A DNA stretch of 14,378 bases from Acidimicrobiia bacterium. Its GTDB lineage: Bacteria; Actinomycetota; Acidimicrobiia; IMCC26256; JACDBD01. The notes beneath the pieces are model-generated. The model was not told where the DNA came from, did no database searches, and worked only from the letters and a program-made list of their open reading frames with translations. Positions 13,540 to 14,378 of this stretch are shown piece by piece (the first letter of the stretch is position 1; each line of letters opens with the position of its first letter). Where the stretch lies: NCBI GenBank assembly GCA_031177445.1, contig JAPSGP010000037.1, positions 1 through 14,378 on the forward strand, read 5' to 3'. The translations under genes and the position numbers were made by a program.

Positions 13540-14144
13540 GCACCGCTCCGGCGTTCATCGCGGCGCGGCGGTCGATCCGCGCGTTCGAGGACGAGCCCGT
13601 GCCGCGAGCTCTGCTCGACCAGCTCGTCGAGGCGGCGTGCCTGGCACCGGCGCCGCACCACTCCCGTCCCTGGCGCTTCGTCGTCGTCGACTCCGCAGAG
13701 GGGAAGGCGGGACTCGCCCACGGCATGGGGGCGCGGTGGCGCAACGACCTCGAAGGCGACGGCCTCGACCCGGCCAAGATCGACGAGCTCGTCGCCGGCT
13801 CGCACACCAAGATCACCTCGGCGCCGGCGCTCGTGCTCGGCTGCCTCACCTGGGACGGGCTCGACCGCTACCCCGATGAGCGCCGCCAGCGCGCGGAGTG
13901 GGGCATGGCCGTCCTCTCACTTGGCGCCGCTGTCGAGAACCTCATGCTCGCCGCGACCGACGCCGGCGTCGCGTCCTGCTGGGTCGCCGCCCCCATCTTC
14001 TGCCCCGAGGAAGCCCGCGACGCCCTCGACCTCCCCGAAGCCTGGCTCCCCCACGCGCTCATCCTCCTCGGCCACCCCTCCAGTAGCTATGCGCCCCCAA
14101 CGCGCATTCCCGTCCCGCTCAACGATCTGCGCGCGTTTCGGTAA
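13536..14144 (+). CDS. FMN-dependent nitroreductase-fold protein, probable dehydro-F420-0 reductase (unfused FbiB C-terminal half)
   Basis: In mycobacteria the C-terminal domain of FbiB uses FMNH2 to reduce dehydro-F420-0 to F420-0. This 202-aa protein is the same domain as a separate gene. It has the nitroreductase opening RRSIRAF (11-17) that contacts FMN phosphate, then APAPHHSRPWRF (37-48), very like the FbiB APAPHHTRP segment. The helix SLGAAVENLMLAATDAG (128-144) and SCWVAAPIF complete the FMN fold. The GTG start at 13536 shares GTGA with the cofE stop, so the two halves are made in a coupled 1:1 fashion. The C-terminus (IPVPLNDLRAFR) is complete and ends at TAA. A general nitroreductase role is possible, but the position directly after cofD-cofE makes F420 synthesis much more likely. 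Confidence 0.9.
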   Translation: MSTAPAFIAARRSIRAFEDEPVPRALLDQLVEAACLAPAPHHSRPWRFVVVDSAEGKAGLAHGMGARWRNDLEGDGLDPAKIDELVAGSHTKITSAPALVLGCLTWDGLDRYPDERRQRAEWGMAVLSLGAAVENLMLAATDAGVASCWVAAPIFCPEEARDALDLPEAWLPHALILLGHPSSSYAPPTRIPVPLNDLRAFR

Positions 14145-14153
14145 CGGCTCGGA

Positions 14154-14218
14154 GGGCGGAGGGGCCGGGCTGAGCGCGAAGGGTGGAGGGGACGGGGCCG
14201 AGCGACGACGACTTGAGC
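14154..14218 (+). repeat. Second copy of the palindromic element arm, in inverted orientation, with a degenerate tandem half
   Basis: Positions 14181-14218 match the reverse complement of 6026-6063 at 37 of 38 bases; similarity stops abruptly on both sides. The preceding 27 bases (14154-14180, beginning GGGCGGAGGGGCC) look like a decayed tandem copy of the same arm (GGGTGGAGGGGAC). The central hairpin and opposite arm seen at 5950-6063 are absent, so this is a half element. It starts 10 bases after the stop of the nitroreductase gene and ends at the fumarase-like fragment. Confidence 0.7.
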
Positions 14219-14378
14219 GGTCGGCCGCGCTCGCAACCGCCCTCGCTCCGCAGATCGGCTACGCCGCTGCTGCAGAGCTCAGCAAGCGCTCGGTAAAGGA
14301 GAACGTCCTCATACGGGAGCTCGTCGAGCGGGAGCGGGTGCTTCCGCCAGGGCAGATCGAGGAGGTGCTCGACCTGCG
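14215..14378 (+). pseudogene. Orphan C-terminal fragment of a fumarase/aspartase-family lyase, running off the window
   Basis: About 54 codons encode ERSAALATALAPQIGYAAAA followed by ELSKRSVKENVLIRELVE and ending in IEEVLDLR. This matches the C-terminal (FumaraseC_C) domain of class II fumarase or aspartase: the TAL-P-IGY signature, then a helix with K/R-x-x-IRELV and a V-LD-R end. The roughly 400 upstream residues of such enzymes, including the GSSxMPxKxNP loop, are missing because the nitroreductase gene occupies that space. Homology begins right where the repeat at 14181-14218 ends. Either a repeat-mediated rearrangement left a dead 3' remnant, or sequences were wrongly joined at the repeat during assembly. 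Fumarase versus aspartase cannot be told from this piece. Confidence 0.65.

Overview
The window is GC-rich, uses GTG starts freely, and carries a phosphomannomutase, actinobacterial-type membrane glycosyltransferases, a DUF5719 protein and F420 biosynthesis genes. This points to an actinobacterium. A deep-branching lineage such as Acidimicrobiia is my best guess, but the class is an inference and no rRNA marker is present. About 95% of the bases are coding, there are no tRNA or rRNA genes, and no gene-free stretch exceeds 300 bases. Both ends look like edges of an assembled piece rather than clean gene boundaries.

Left block, minus strand, positions 1-3598: a CPBP-family intramembrane protease, then a large polytopic PTPS-related/GT-C-like membrane protein, then the N-terminus of a phosphomannomutase/phosphoglucomutase (manB) cut by the window edge. 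The last two overlap by 8 bases. A 274-base divergent intergenic region follows. It holds an inverted repeat, a possible short leader ORF and a candidate promoter, and it leads into plus-strand ftsH (3873-5930), a complete membrane AAA+ zinc protease.

Middle block, minus strand, 11176 to 6102: a tight three-gene operon. It encodes a GT2 glycosyltransferase fused to a polytopic membrane/extracytoplasmic module (1041 aa), a DUF5719 protein with four regularly spaced repeats outside the membrane, and a membrane-anchored thioredoxin-like protein. It converges on ftsH over a 171-base spacer containing a 114-base palindromic element.

Right block, plus strand, 11359-14144: a 126-aa helical protein with 11-residue repeats and its own hairpin terminator, then cofD, cofE and a stand-alone nitroreductase. 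These last three correspond to mycobacterial fbiA and fbiB, but the two halves of FbiB are separate genes joined by a GTGA overlap. Together they cover the late steps of F420 synthesis: phospho-lactyl or enolpyruvyl transfer to Fo, glutamylation, and reduction of dehydro-F420-0. A glycan block next to fbiA/fbiB recalls the mycobacterial manB-whiB2-fbiA-fbiB neighbourhood, but no whiB gene is visible here.

The last 230 bases hold a second, inverted copy of one arm of the palindromic element. It runs directly into an isolated fumarase/aspartase C-terminal fragment with no gene body upstream. The most interesting points are this repeat family and its abrupt junction, the unfused FbiB pair, the 11-mer-repeat protein, the four-repeat architecture of DUF5719, and an inverted scrap of manB at the extreme left edge.
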